A program made the position numbers and the translations under genes. From Candidatus Enterovibrio escicola (GTDB lineage Bacteria > Pseudomonadota > Gammaproteobacteria > Enterobacterales > Vibrionaceae), in assembly GCF_002464935.1 (NCBI RefSeq), contig NZ_NBYY01000013.1, forward strand, positions 1 to 64,000: 64,000 nt of DNA, read 5' to 3'. The notes under the pieces are model-generated. The model worked only from the letters and a program-made list of their open reading frames with translations. It had not been told where the DNA came from and searched no databases. Of this stretch, positions 39,989-50,258 are shown piece by piece (positions within the stretch are counted from its first letter, which is position 1; each line of letters starts with the position of its first letter).

Positions 39989-41575
39989 TCACTTAGTGGT
40001 TTCTGGTTGTAATAATACTAGCGTTGCATCGTCACGGTTATTGTTACTGTAATGATCAAATATGTGCATCACGCTTTCAGCGGCTTCGTTCAGCGGTATA
40101 GATAAGGTGTTGTATAGTGTGTTAGTTACGTGTGTTTCCAGTTGCTTTCTTGCTTTTTTGTTTTCAGCTGCTTCAAACAAACCGTCAGTATAAAGGACGA
40201 GCCGCTCATTGTAATCAAGATATGAGGTTAAACTCTTGTAAGTTGCACCTGACACCACACCAGGAAGAATACCGCCTACGTCCAACTTTTGAATACCACT
40301 GGGGGAGATCTTAAATGGTGCGGGGTGTCCGGCCGTCGCTATTTCACATTTTCCGCCTGCAGACAATGTGATTGAACAGCAGGTAAGGATTACTTGCGAT
40401 AGTAAACCGTCTTCTAATGCACTGTCAGATAATTGCCTCAATAAGGTGGGGCAGGGATCTCTTTTATTGCTGTCAATGTGATACATCAGTCCTCTCAAAT
40501 AGCCGACGAAGGCATACGAGAAAAACTTAGCAGTAACATCATGACCCATTACATCGACAATATTAAGCATAATGTAATTGTCACTGTTGTTTCTATCTTG
40601 GTTATTATTATAACTGTTGATATGGGTACTATAATCGTGGTGGAGTACAAGATCTCCTCCGCCTATGCCCGTATTGCGGCTAATAACAGTCATTTCCCAA
40701 CCGTGCGCTTTTCGTGGCAAGGAAGGCATGAGCGAGTCGCTGATTCGTTTATTTACTCTGTTCGTCAATTGGTTATGAATTTGATTAGAACGCTTTAATA
40801 TGCGTCTACTGGTTTGCAGGAGTGTAAATTTACTCACGGGTTTTATCATGTAGTCATCAATGCCTAAACTTAGAGCATTATTACGTGTTTCTGAATTGTC
40901 GTCATCGGTAAGAAAAATAAAGGGTATCAGCAACATATAGCTATGCCTGTGTAGTGCTTTTTTTAAGCTCAAACCATCCATATGTGGCATGCGAATGTCT
41001 GAAATAACTAGGTCAACGTCTTTCTGCAATAATATACATAATGCAGTTTCACCATTTTCGGCTTCAATCACGTGATATTCTTCAGAAAGGTAAGCGCTAT
41101 AGAGTCTTAGTTGGCAAAGATCATCATCGACAATTAAAATACAGGGTTTGGTTGTTGTTTCTTTTAGGTACCATTTGAGCGAAAGGCGATGGAATCTACT
41201 TTCCTTTTGAATCTTGTATTCCATGTCGTCGCTTAAACTGTGGATGAGGGCAAGACCTCGTCCGCCTTCATTTTGATTGAAGAAATCTAGCGATCGAACT
41301 CGGTCTGGTAGAGTTGGATTCCAGCGTTGTCCGTCATCATTGAGATGCAACTGCCAACATCCATCGTTGTACTCTATGTTTACTTGGATAAATGTAGGTC
41401 GTGGACAGGCGTGATTCACCAAGTTTGAAGCAGCCTCGGCGAAACAGAGTAGGATCTTGTTGGAAAGGTGGGTAGTTATACTCCGATTCCCTAAAATTTT
41501 TTCAATCTCTTTGCGAGTGTGAGTGACCTCTTTTAAAGAGGCGGGTTTACACTCGAGGTTGACTATAGACGTCAT
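39989..41575 (-). CDS. sypE: SypE: kinase/receiver/phosphatase regulator of SypA
   Basis: 528 residues with the rare order RsbW-like serine kinase (1-135; N51 in CFAEAASNLVNHA), receiver (145-260; phospho-acceptor D193 in VISDIRMP, K246 in MIKPVS) and PP2C/SpoIIE phosphatase (285-525; D341 in NIVDVMGHD, D464 in LYTDGLFE, D516). In V. fischeri SypE controls biofilm by phosphorylating or dephosphorylating the STAS protein SypA, and its key residues N52 and D192 line up here within one position. It is the last syp gene present, 2 bases after sypD; sypF and later genes do not follow. Confidence 0.88.
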   Translation of the reverse strand: MTSIVNLECKPASLKEVTHTRKEIEKILGNRSITTHLSNKILLCFAEAASNLVNHACPRPTFIQVNIEYNDGCWQLHLNDDGQRWNPTLPDRVRSLDFFNQNEGGRGLALIHSLSDDMEYKIQKESRFHRLSLKWYLKETTTKPCILIVDDDLCQLRLYSAYLSEEYHVIEAENGETALCILLQKDVDLVISDIRMPHMDGLSLKKALHRHSYMLLIPFIFLTDDDNSETRNNALSLGIDDYMIKPVSKFTLLQTSRRILKRSNQIHNQLTNRVNKRISDSLMPSLPRKAHGWEMTVISRNTGIGGGDLVLHHDYSTHINSYNNNQDRNNSDNYIMLNIVDVMGHDVTAKFFSYAFVGYLRGLMYHIDSNKRDPCPTLLRQLSDSALEDGLLSQVILTCCSITLSAGGKCEIATAGHPAPFKISPSGIQKLDVGGILPGVVSGATYKSLTSYLDYNERLVLYTDGLFEAAENKKARKQLETHVTNTLYNTLSIPLNEAAESVMHIFDHYSNNNRDDATLVLLQPETTK

Positions 41576-41577
41576 AG

Positions 41578-42288
41578 TTAAATTTCCAATGACAGAAGAT
41601 GACTCTCAATAATAAATTTTTTTAGCTTTGCTGCCAGTTTCGGGAAACGTTTCTTCAAACATTCTATTTCTCTCAATATTTCTACTTTCAAGGATGGATT
41701 GTTTTTGTCGTTGATAATACAGCCTAGTAAGTGTGCGCCTGAACTGTCGAGCTTTTTAATCGATTCTGACACCATAGCTTCAGTGGTATGCCCCGCCATA
41801 ACCACTAGGATTGTACCATCAACCGCAGCAGCTACTCGTTCTGGTGGGATATTATTGGCGTTTAATCTGGAGATGGGTGATGTGTCGAAAAGGATCAAGT
41901 CATATTCTTTGCTCCATTCTACGATATAGCTTTCTAGTACGCTTGGGCGACGAAGTTCCATAAGGGTTTCACGCTTGGAAGGGGCAATTATACCTGTAAA
42001 AACAACATTTTCACCGCTGATTCCGACCAGTTCTGGACTTGGAAATAAACGGTTTTCATTGACTGAAATACTCATACCTTGACTTTCAAGGCAAGGGTGG
42101 TAGAGATTAAGATCGACCACCAAGGTAGATTGGCCAGCAAGTAGAGCGCGTTGTGCTATGGCGATGGTTAAGGAGGTCACACCTTCACCAGAATCTGTTG
42201 CTACAAATACCAATGTTTTGTAGTTATTACGGATGATTTGGAAATAAATTCGCTCTATTTCTAGGTTCAATGGAGGGATATTCATCAT
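41578..42288 (-). CDS. sypD: SypD: CpsD/Wzz-type polysaccharide ATPase, Walker lysine missing
   Basis: 236 residues of the BY-kinase/ParA-like fold. The Walker A position reads SGEGVTSLT (33-41), with Val37 where a Lys is expected (GEGKS/T). VVDLNLYHP and LILFDTSPIS mark Walker A' and B. No tyrosine-rich tail is seen. In syp clusters SypD is thought to act with the export machinery at the inner membrane. It overlaps sypC by 4 bases and precedes sypE by 2. The missing Lys suggests it binds or hydrolyses ATP poorly, or acts as a partner only. Confidence 0.82.
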   Translation of the reverse strand: MMNIPPLNLEIERIYFQIIRNNYKTLVFVATDSGEGVTSLTIAIAQRALLAGQSTLVVDLNLYHPCLESQGMSISVNENRLFPSPELVGISGENVVFTGIIAPSKRETLMELRRPSVLESYIVEWSKEYDLILFDTSPISRLNANNIPPERVAAAVDGTILVVMAGHTTEAMVSESIKKLDSSGAHLLGCIINDKNNPSLKVEILREIECLKKRFPKLAAKLKKFIIESHLLSLEI

Positions 42289-44387
42289 AACACGCCTATC
42301 AATGCTGCAATACCTGCAAGCTGGAAGATATCGGTAATACTTTGTCGGATCTTCTGCGCGGTACTCTCTTCTTTGCTTGGGATGTAGATGGTATCACCCG
42401 ATCGTAGTACGGGGAGATCTTGGAGCTGCGCAGTGCGGCTAAATTCTGAAAGATTAAATATACGTGCTTGCTTGTTGCAGCAGGATATGTTGATGACCGT
42501 AATTTTCTCGATATATGCATTATCGTTTGGACCTCCAGCCTCCGCGAGCAAGTCCAGAATGGTCATATGGTCATCAAAGGTATATCGACCAGGTCGGTTT
42601 ATCGCACCGAGTACACGAATAGTTTCCTCTTTAGGTCGATCTAGCCAATTTCGATTCTTTTCAGGGATATAAATAGTATCTCCTATTTGCACGTCAGGTA
42701 AAATGCTAGAATCACCGGTTTCAAAAAATAACGCTAAGTTTAGTTTGCTGACACGTGCATGTTTACCATCTAAATGGGTAATACGGATATTGTGTAAATC
42801 AGCATTTTCCGTAGGGCCATTAGCGGCGGAAAGAATATCGAGAAAGTGCATTTTTTCAGTGAAACGGTAGCGACCAGGGACACCAACTTGGCCAAATACA
42901 TAAATGGAACTGTTAGAACTTTGGTGAATCCATCCTGATTTATTGCCAGAAGGGTCATCGGGTAAATTATTCACACGTATGATAGATCCTGCACGAACTA
43001 AAGGCAGCTCGGAATCTGGACGACCTTCCTTAATAAAGTTGTCTAGGTTAAATGTATAGGCTTTTGATTGATTGATGCTGATTGGTGTGACGATTTCAAT
43101 CTTACTGGTATCAGCCTGGCTACTTGGTCCACCTACATGTGCGAGTAAATCTAACAATGACATTTCGTCAGACCACTCGATTCGTCCTGGCCTTATGACT
43201 TCTCCTATTACACGTACGGCACGTTCTGGTGTGACTTTTAACCACGATTTTTCATTCATATCTAGCTTTTCAGGAATGAATATTGCATCACCCGCTTCGA
43301 TTTTGGGTAGACTACCTACCATTTTTCCTTCGGTGAACAGGGTCAAGTCAAATCGTACTGTGCTGCCATCTGGTTTGATCACCCGAATTTGGCGACTTTC
43401 AGCAAATCTGGTAGGGCCACCAGCATTAGCAAGAATGTCGATGAATGTCGCCCCATTTTTACCTTCATACGCTCCTGGTTTTGCCACTTCACCCATAATA
43501 TATACTGTATTTGAGCCGGTTTTTATTTCTTCTTCTTGCTTCGGTACGAAGATGGTAGAACCTTCAACAATATTGGGTAAAAGAGATTCATCTCCACTGT
43601 CTAGGTATTGCTTGAGATTGAGAATTTGGGGTTTATTTTGGGAAATTACACGAATTTGTGATATGGCAGCGTACCTAGTGACACCACCAGCCCGCATAAG
43701 CCAATCTACGAGATTATTGTCTTTTTTTGCGGTGAAACTTCCTGGACGTATGACTTCTCCAAATACCTTTATGGCTTTTTTATCTTCAGCGGCATCACCT
43801 GAATCAGCAAGTTTTGCTGGGTCAAAATCCTGCTCAACATTACCAATTTTAGGAGATGCTGGAACAAAAAGGGTATCCAATGATACTAACTGAGGAAGAA
43901 AACTAGCATCACCCGTATCGAGAAATTTTTTATAGTTGAAGGTAATTATTTCACCGTCTCTATGAAGCTGAAATCGGTTGAGTTGTGCTCCTAGACGTAA
44001 GCCTCCAGCTGCATACAGTGCCATTTGAATGGATGCATTCTTTCGTAAGGTAAATTCACCAGGATCTTTAACGTACCCTTGAATGGTGATAAGTAACTGG
44101 CGCTTACTGACGAACACTTGCAAAGAAGATAAATCCCGGAAAATGGAACTTAGGGTTCGTTTCACAGTTTCAGATAACTGGGTTTCAGTCATGTTAGATG
44201 CTTGTACTATACCTACTTCAGGTAGTGTAAGTCTCCCTTGACGGTCAACTTGGAATTCTTTATTTAAAGTCAGTTCACCTGGTAACATAATGGCGATCTG
44301 ATCACCAACTTGTATACGGTATTCCTCGGACCCTGCATCGAATACGTAGAGTAGCATTAGGATAAAAAGGATGAATGATCGGGTCAT
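42285..44387 (-). CDS. sypC: SypC: multi-SLBB polysaccharide export protein
   Basis: 700 residues. A signal peptide (MTRSFILFILMLLYVFDAGS) is followed by a Poly_export domain (YRIQVGDQIAIMLPGELTLN) and six SLBB-type repeats, each beginning like VxGEVxxPGxF/Y: about residues 110, 206, 300, 394, 498 and 593. It ends in a hydrophobic segment (ITDIFQLAGIAALIGVL). Proteins of this kind form the outer-membrane and periplasmic exit of capsule or exopolysaccharide; this one is longer than Wza because of the extra repeats. It overlaps sypB and sypD by 4 bases each. Confidence 0.87.
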   Translation of the reverse strand: MTRSFILFILMLLYVFDAGSEEYRIQVGDQIAIMLPGELTLNKEFQVDRQGRLTLPEVGIVQASNMTETQLSETVKRTLSSIFRDLSSLQVFVSKRQLLITIQGYVKDPGEFTLRKNASIQMALYAAGGLRLGAQLNRFQLHRDGEIITFNYKKFLDTGDASFLPQLVSLDTLFVPASPKIGNVEQDFDPAKLADSGDAAEDKKAIKVFGEVIRPGSFTAKKDNNLVDWLMRAGGVTRYAAISQIRVISQNKPQILNLKQYLDSGDESLLPNIVEGSTIFVPKQEEEIKTGSNTVYIMGEVAKPGAYEGKNGATFIDILANAGGPTRFAESRQIRVIKPDGSTVRFDLTLFTEGKMVGSLPKIEAGDAIFIPEKLDMNEKSWLKVTPERAVRVIGEVIRPGRIEWSDEMSLLDLLAHVGGPSSQADTSKIEIVTPISINQSKAYTFNLDNFIKEGRPDSELPLVRAGSIIRVNNLPDDPSGNKSGWIHQSSNSSIYVFGQVGVPGRYRFTEKMHFLDILSAANGPTENADLHNIRITHLDGKHARVSKLNLALFFETGDSSILPDVQIGDTIYIPEKNRNWLDRPKEETIRVLGAINRPGRYTFDDHMTILDLLAEAGGPNDNAYIEKITVINISCCNKQARIFNLSEFSRTAQLQDLPVLRSGDTIYIPSKEESTAQKIRQSITDIFQLAGIAALIGVL

Positions 44388-45196
44388 TGCTTGCCTTTTT
44401 TTACGATTTTATCGTGCGTGTCGGTTTTTATTAATTCAATAGATACACGTCGATTGGTTAGTCTAATATGAGGATAACTACCTTCCAATAATGGATCGCT
44501 GGAGCCAACTGCGGTTACGGATAAACGCGAAGGGGTGATGCCAAAAATTTGTAAATAGCGTTTCACTTGATTTGCACGTGCCAGTGAGAGCTCTTGGTTG
44601 AACTTTATACTACCGATAATATCAGCATGGCCTGTTATATGCAGATTGTACTGGGTCAAGTCATGCAGCAATGTTGCAGCTTCCGCCAGTCGGTTCATAT
44701 ATTTGGGGTTAACGGCGTATGAGTTGAACGCGAATTGGTTGTCTGTGTTTAACAATCCATAAATTTTCACTGCCAAGTCAGCTGTTGATTGGTAGTCAAC
44801 AACCTCCAGTGAAATACAAACGCTGCTGCCTTGGATTGCATCAAGTTGTTTTTCGAGTCGCTCAAGTGTTGTACGTTGAATGATGAGGTCGTTGGCTGCA
44901 TCAAGGTTTAATCCACCTTGTAGTTCACGAACGATGCGATCTTGCATACGTTTTGCGAGGATAACCATGGCTGGAAAACAGCGTTCTGCGCCTTCCAACA
45001 CCAGAATATCTAGATGATGGGCAGCTAATTTCCACTCAAAACGTAAGCCATGTTTAGGTTCTAATGGTTCACTCGGCATCACTGGTGAAAGGGAAGAGTA
45101 TTGATACTCAGCCATACCACCTTCCCCATGATCTGGAAAGAAAGAACAACCTGAAATGAGGATAGCATAGAGTATGAGAGTTAGTATGTTTTTCAT
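44384..45196 (-). CDS. sypB: SypB: OmpA-domain lipoprotein
   Basis: 270 residues. A lipoprotein signal with lipobox LISGC (Cys17) is followed by a mostly helical middle and a C-terminal OmpA-like peptidoglycan-binding domain (about 150-262: NLHITGHADIIGS, ELSLARANQVKRYL, RLSVTAVGSSDPL). It should sit in the outer membrane facing the wall, supporting polysaccharide export. It lies between sypA and sypC, as in V. fischeri. Start ATG 45196 has a GAGGAAAAG ribosome site. Confidence 0.85.
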   Translation of the reverse strand: MKNILTLILYAILISGCSFFPDHGEGGMAEYQYSSLSPVMPSEPLEPKHGLRFEWKLAAHHLDILVLEGAERCFPAMVILAKRMQDRIVRELQGGLNLDAANDLIIQRTTLERLEKQLDAIQGSSVCISLEVVDYQSTADLAVKIYGLLNTDNQFAFNSYAVNPKYMNRLAEAATLLHDLTQYNLHITGHADIIGSIKFNQELSLARANQVKRYLQIFGITPSRLSVTAVGSSDPLLEGSYPHIRLTNRRVSIELIKTDTHDKIVKKGKQ

Positions 45197-45308
45197 GCTT
45201 TTCCTCTTTCTGTATAATCGGACTTATAGAGTAAGTGTGACTAATCTTCTTACGAGGAGTTTATTATTTAGTTGTAACTTAAGGATACTTAGTCAACTTA
45301 GTGTCTAA

Positions 45309-45635
45309 CTAGCTGTCTCTTGATGCCACTTCAACGGGAATTGCACTATTAATACGTAGCAGCTGAATGATCTCCATGGGTTGACCGTGCACTTGAACCA
45401 ACGAAAGCGTATAATCCTTTGCTTTCAAGCGTTTAAATAAAAAGACTATGGCACCAATGCCAGAGCTATCTAGGAAATTTACATTGCTTAGATTAAGGGT
45501 AACGTCGGTGATATGTTCCTCATTCACCACTGCGTCAAGTTCAGGTTGTATTTCACTGCAGCCATGTGCATCCATGTCACCATGGATTACAAGCATGAGT
45601 GTGTTATCAGGCTGTTGAATATGTTCAATTTGCAT
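45309..45635 (-). CDS. sypA: SypA: STAS-domain anti-sigma-antagonist-like regulator
   Basis: 108 residues, a single STAS domain. NVNFLDSSGIGAIVFLF carries the phosphorylatable serine in DSSG (56-59), matching S56 of V. fischeri SypA within one position. SypA promotes polysaccharide production when unphosphorylated and is the target of SypE, which is encoded four genes downstream. A GAGGAGAG ribosome site precedes ATG 45635, and a sigma-54 promoter lies at 45672-45687. Confidence 0.88.
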   Translation of the reverse strand: MQIEHIQQPDNTLMLVIHGDMDAHGCSEIQPELDAVVNEEHITDVTLNLSNVNFLDSSGIGAIVFLFKRLKAKDYTLSLVQVHGQPMEIIQLLRINSAIPVEVASRDS

Positions 45636-45671
45636 GAGTTCAACTCTCCTCTATATTGACGGATATAAGCA

Positions 45672-45687
45672 AGCAAAAATCATACCA
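45672..45687 (-). promoter_or_regulatory. Sigma-54 (-24/-12) promoter of sypA
   Basis: On the minus strand TGGTATGATTTTTGCT has the GG and GC pairs separated by exactly 10 bases, as in TGGCACG-N4-TTGCA, and lies about 37 bases before the sypA start. In V. fischeri the sypA promoter is sigma-54 dependent and activated by SypG. The stretch 45688-46239 contains no supported gene. Confidence 0.7.
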
Positions 45688-46239
45688 TTCGTGTTTTATT
45701 TATTAAATATCAATTAGTTAATATATCTTTAGAGTTTGTTATGTGTGTGACTTTGCAGTCTGACAATGATTTTGGGAAATGGAGACTGTTATAGCTAGTA
45801 CTACACCCGATTTCATGCACGATGGAGTACGTCTTTAACTAAACGATTTGCTTTGATTCTAAGCTGGGTTTTGGGATATCAAGTACCTTGAGTCTGATTA
45901 TTTCATACATAGGGTATTGAGTGCCTACGCTTCGGGGAAATATTACGAATATTTTATTTTCAAATGGTTATTTCCATATATCAGGTGAAATATACAGGTG
46001 TTATATCTTCAGATGCGATCAAATACTCTAAAAAAATATCGTTAGGAGAACGATACCAAAAACTCACTCTACCACGTGTTCCGAGTATATGTTATATTTT
46101 GGTAAGATCTTCATTACTGACTTCATTAAAATTAGTTCCTTTGGGTGAAGATCTTCTTATCAGAACATTGGTATGTTTATCCAGCTTCCGATCACTTGAC
46201 TGATAATATCTTGCAAAATAGAAATAAGCCTCTGTAATT

Positions 46240-46512
46240 TCAGCAACCTCCTTTATAACAGGTGAATGTTATCCCGTTGTTTGACGTGAGGTTTTTGAAG
46301 TCATGAGAGGTGGAATTCACAATATCAATAAACGTCTTCACCACTGTATCCGCCTGCTTAGTGGGCATCTTTCTGATGTAACAGAGTTCATTGACTTTAT
46401 CCATCACAGTAAGTAGAAAAGATTTGAGCCAAGTCTCGAGGACAGTGTCAATATCGAAATGATAAAACTCGGTCTTTTCGTTTGTAATATCAAACCATTT
46501 CTTAATGCCCAT
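46240..46512 (-). pseudogene. IS30-family transposase middle fragment
   Basis: A 90-codon piece reads IDTVLETWLKSFLLTVMDKV, NELCYIRKMPTKQADTVVKT and LTSNNGITF, corresponding to the DDE core of IS30 transposases (usually DTVxGxxxxxxLLTxVDxxxxxxxxxK and LTSDNGxEF). The second catalytic Asp is replaced (TSNNG) and both ends are missing. It may derive from the same IS30 type as the N-terminal piece at 25526. Confidence 0.55.
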
Positions 46513-46556
46513 ATTATTTTTTCACCTAGGAATTTCCTTCCAGCAACTATATGTGA

Positions 46557-47290
46557 TGGGGCTTAAGGCATTGCATTGTCTAAAGCATCATGGTCATTGT
46601 AGCCGTGGGTTTATATTTTAGGATACTGCGATTAAAACGGCATTGATGATGAAAGGTATTTTTAAGCTCCTACTTCATGGATTAAAAGGCTTTCTCAATT
46701 CGGTTTTTACATTGATGAATGTCCCGCCGAAATCCCCTATATACATCTGCATTAGTAAGCGTTCTAAGACCGTAAAAATTAAATACCGTTTAACGAGTCG
46801 ATGAACTATCACCCACGTCGTTATTGATGCCACAGGCCTAAAAGTATACGGTGAAGGTTAATGGAAGACGCGTAAACAGGGTAAGGATAAGTGGCGTATC
46901 TGGAGTAAACTTCATCTTGCCGTTGATGTGTCTACTCATGAGGTTATTGCTGCAGAAGTTAGCCTAGTTTTTGTGGGTGATAATGAGATTTTACCTATAG
47001 TTCTTAACTCATTAAGACGAAAGATACATCAAGTCAATGCTGATGGAGTCTATGACATAAGAGCGTGTCACCACACACTGAAAAGAAAGGAATAACGGCC
47101 AGTATTCTACCTCGAAGCAACGCGGAGTACTGGGAGGAATGGCATCCTAGAAATGAAGTTTTGAAGGTGTTGAAAGAGGACAAACAGGTGGAGTAGAAAA
47201 GGACAGGATATATCACAAACATGCATAAGCAGAGATAGCAATGTTTAGCTATAAACAGTTGCTCAGATCTAAACTCACTCTTCATAATTA
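46557..47290 (+). mobile_element. IS5-family element, first part (5' end missing)
   Basis: IS5 transposase sequence begins abruptly at AAGGCATTGCATTGTCTAAA and runs (frameshifted) through VVIDATGLKVYGEG and NADGVYDIRACHH to CACTCTTCATAATTA at 47290, where IS982 is inserted. The upstream 46512-46566 stretch matches 29865-29910. Confidence 0.78.
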
Positions 47291-48141
47291 ACCTGAGATC
47301 TGCATAAGCGCTTGCTTATCAAATCTAGTCATCCTGATGTTCGGCTTCTGTGGTTGAAATGAATACGCTATGAGCCCACCAGCAAGTTGACTATAAAGCT
47401 GGTACAATTACGGTGCCGAAAATGCTCGATTTGGGATATGTTTTTTAGTTGGTTAAGAACGGTTTCAATAATAAATCGTTTCTAGAGCATCAGGTGGTCC
47501 TAAAATCTCATCACTTTTGGTTTCATATTATTTTTCATACCCGTGATCAGTTTAACTCCCTTGTCTATAAGTTTCCGCTCCAATGAACCAGAGATATAAC
47601 CTTTATCTCAGTAGTAAATACCGCATCGTTCCTTTACTGCGCTTCGCGGTACCTTTAAAAATCTGATGTCTAAGAATGCGTAGGTTGTGATAAACCTGTA
47701 GCTTGGACGAATCAACGAAGGAAATCCCTGTCTGCTTTACCTGACGGTCAGTGAGATAATAAAAAAGCGGAATCAGAACACCTTGTATGAGCTGGAGCAT
47801 TTTCGTGTAGCTGACTAATTCAGGAAATTCGTTGGTGAGGTAGCGGCAAACAAACTGGATGTAATAGGTTTTGAAGTTTCGAGAGCAATATTGATGGAAA
47901 GCTATCACTATTGTTAATCACTTCGCTAACTGAGAGGCAAAAAGGGTTGTTTCTTTATTTGACACCGGAAGAAATTCGGTATTTTTTCCATGCAGTGAGG
48001 AAAGCCTAGCAGAAGTCGTCGACATTGACAAAAATAGCATTTCAGTTATTCATGCCAAACTCCTTATGCAATTTATAGTTTTTTTCAAACGATCAGATCA
48101 CGACTTGGGCATTTAGTTCATTTCTTATGCGTAGTTCAGGT
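47291..48141 (-). mobile_element. IS982-family element inserted in IS5, internally deleted
   Basis: Ends ACCTGAGATCTGCATAAG and, reversed, ACCTGAACTACGCATAAG. The 851-bp length is shorter than the 977-bp copies because of an internal deletion near 47615. An open piece (47908-47603, minus) reads YLTNEFPELVSYTKMLQLIQ and ISFVDSSKLQVYHNLRIL. Flanking TAATTA on both sides is the likely target duplication. Confidence 0.82.
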
Positions 48142-48294
48142 TAATTATAATGCTCAAGTTAGAGAAGCGCTGGAAAATGTGAAAGTAATGAAGAAAGTTA
48201 TAAGACTCGGTATGCATATTTGCCAGCAAACAAACTAGGACTGTAAAAAATATTGAGCTCAGTGCGTTATAGGTCTGATTTAATCAACAACGCC
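48142..48294 (+). mobile_element. IS5-family element, second part (right end)
   Basis: Continues the IS5 copy interrupted at 47290: TATAATGCTCAAGTTAGAGA through GATTTAATCAACAACGCC. Together with 46557-47290 it shows one IS5 carrying one IS982. 48295-48476 holds the rhlE promoter region and no gene. Confidence 0.8.
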
Positions 48295-48476
48295 AGTTGA
48301 TTGGGTATAGTGTCAGATCTTCCACTTGTGCTTATTATAGGATAAACTTACTAAGAGATAGCTAAGTTGTTTAAAGTATTAGGCCTCGAAAGCTGGTGAG
48401 ATTTCATAAGTCTTCCATGTGTTCATGTTTATATTCCTGCCTGAGATACCAAATTTTATAAGAGAGAATTGAATTT

Positions 48477-49892
48477 ATGGGTTTTACCGCGTTAGGTCTG
48501 TCAGCTCCAATCCTCAGAGCAATTCAAGAACAAGGTTATGTTACACCGTTACCTATCCAGCTACAGGCTATTCCTGCTGTTCTTGAAGGACATGATGTTA
48601 TGGCTGTAGCCCAAACTGGAACGGGGAAAACTGCTGGTTTTACGCTGCCTATTTTAGAATGTCTGAGAGCTGGTTCACTTGTAAAGAACAACCATATTCG
48701 TGTTCTAATCCTAGCACCAACGCGTGAACTTGCTGCGCAAATCAATGAAAATGTTATTAAGTACAGTCGATATTTGCGTGTGAGCACATTCGTTGTTTTT
48801 GGTGGTGTGAAAATTAATCCACAAAAAATGCGACTACGCCAAGGCAGTGATATCTTGGTGGCGACTCCAGGTCGTTTGATAGATCTTTACAACCAAAACG
48901 CCGTGAAGTTCTCTCAGTTGGAAGTATTGGTACTTGATGAAGCTGATCGTATGTTAGATATGGGCTTCATTCTCGATATTCGTAGGATACTTAATATGTT
49001 ACCTAAACAACGTCAGAACTTGCTGTTTTCTGCAACCTTCTCGGATGAGATTCGAGAGTTGGCTAAAGGCTTGGTGAACGAACCTGTTGAGATTTCAGTA
49101 ACACCAGTGAATTCGACAGCTACAACCGTAGAACAATGTATTTATCCGGTTGATAAGGGTAAAAAAGCGTTCATGTTGGTAAGGTTAATCAAAGATGGTA
49201 ACTGGCGGAAAGTGCTTGTATTCAGTCGTACCAAACATGGTGCAAATAAGCTTGCACACTACCTAAACGACCAAGGCATTGCCGCTGCTTCCATCCATGG
49301 TAATAAAAGCCAAGGTGCACGTACTAGAGCATTGGCTGATTTTAAGTCTGGTCAAGTGCGTGTTCTAGTAGCTACTGACATCGCAGCTCGTGGCATTGAT
49401 ATTCCACAGTTACCACAAGTTGTTAATTTCGATTTGCCAAGTGTATCTGAGGATTATGTTCACCGTATCGGCCGTACTGGTCGTGCGGGTGAATCTGGTA
49501 AAGCTATATCATTGGTGTGTGCTGACGAAGCCATCTACCTCTTTAGTATTGAACGTTTGATTAAACAAGTACTACCACGTATTGAGTTGGTGAATTTCAC
49601 ACTAAGTGCTCAGTTACCTGAATTAAAGCTGGATACAACTCCGATTAAGGCTAGAAGACCAACGAAATCTAAACTAGGTTCTTCAGATAAAACTCGTTCT
49701 TGTGAAAACGCACACAAACACAAGTCTATAGGTATAAACCAACGTAATTTAGGGTCCAAAAGAAAAAAAAGTATAGCAAGTGGTTCACGTCAAGGTGGTA
49801 ATCACTTAGGTGCTGAGGGTCAAAATATTAGCGGGTCTGGCAAAGCAGTACAAAGACATAGAGTACGAACGGTGAACAAAAGTATAGTGTAG
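48477..49892 (+). CDS. rhlE: DEAD-box RNA helicase, RhlE type
   Basis: 471 residues. Motif Q and [14 protein letters not shown] at the start, motif I AQTGTGKT (45-52), [13 protein letters not shown] (154-157), SAT in LLFSATF, and [13 protein letters not shown] in the second RecA domain are complete. The basic, Ser/Lys-rich tail from about 395 is typical of RhlE. It unwinds short RNA duplexes in ribosome assembly or RNA decay. GAGAGAATTGAATTT precedes ATG 48477. It stands alone between IS relics. Confidence 0.92.
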   Translation: MGFTALGLSAPILRAIQEQGYVTPLPIQLQAIPAVLEGHDVMAVAQTGTGKTAGFTLPILECLRAGSLVKNNHIRVLILAPTRELAAQINENVIKYSRYLRVSTFVVFGGVKINPQKMRLRQGSDILVATPGRLIDLYNQNAVKFSQLEVLVLDEADRMLDMGFILDIRRILNMLPKQRQNLLFSATFSDEIRELAKGLVNEPVEISVTPVNSTATTVEQCIYPVDKGKKAFMLVRLIKDGNWRKVLVFSRTKHGANKLAHYLNDQGIAAASIHGNKSQGARTRALADFKSGQVRVLVATDIAARGIDIPQLPQVVNFDLPSVSEDYVHRIGRTGRAGESGKAISLVCADEAIYLFSIERLIKQVLPRIELVNFTLSAQLPELKLDTTPIKARRPTKSKLGSSDKTRSCENAHKHKSIGINQRNLGSKRKKSIASGSRQGGNHLGAEGQNISGSGKAVQRHRVRTVNKSIV

Positions 49893-49984
49893 GAAAACTA
49901 ACTTTCAGTGCTGATAATAGGTATTCAGCGGGTACTGATGCTTGAAAACGAGCGGTGCTTTTGTGCGGTGTAGTGTCTGATCCT

Positions 49985-50172
49985 TTTCTTTACGTACTAT
50001 CTAAAAAGGTGTTGTGTATAGAGTTTGCTAATAATGTGTGTATCCTCAGGAAAGATATCGTACACACGGAAACAGTCCGTGTACAAAAATACAACATTGA
50101 ATATGGATAACTGATTGGAAGATAAATTGAATATTTTTCTTTCATGATAACCAAATGCGTGAGCAATAACAT
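49985..50172 (-). mobile_element. IS1-family insB fragment
   Basis: The strand opposite to rhlE has EKYSIYLPISYPYSM and FCTRTVSVCTISFLRIHTLL, the same peptide (in an equivalent off-frame) as in the IS1 relic at 32406-32560. No complete insertion sequence is present. The surrounding 49893-50258 has no gene. Confidence 0.55.
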
Positions 50173-50258
50173 TCCAAAATTCTTAATAATATTAAGAAAA
50201 TCAATTAGATAGGATAAACATGTAACATGTCAAAAAAAACGTGTAACAGCCCAATATT

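Noticed and set aside
43072-43893. 273-codon plus-strand ORF
   Set aside because: It lies wholly antisense to sypC, whose repeats and motifs are unmistakable; it is a shadow frame.
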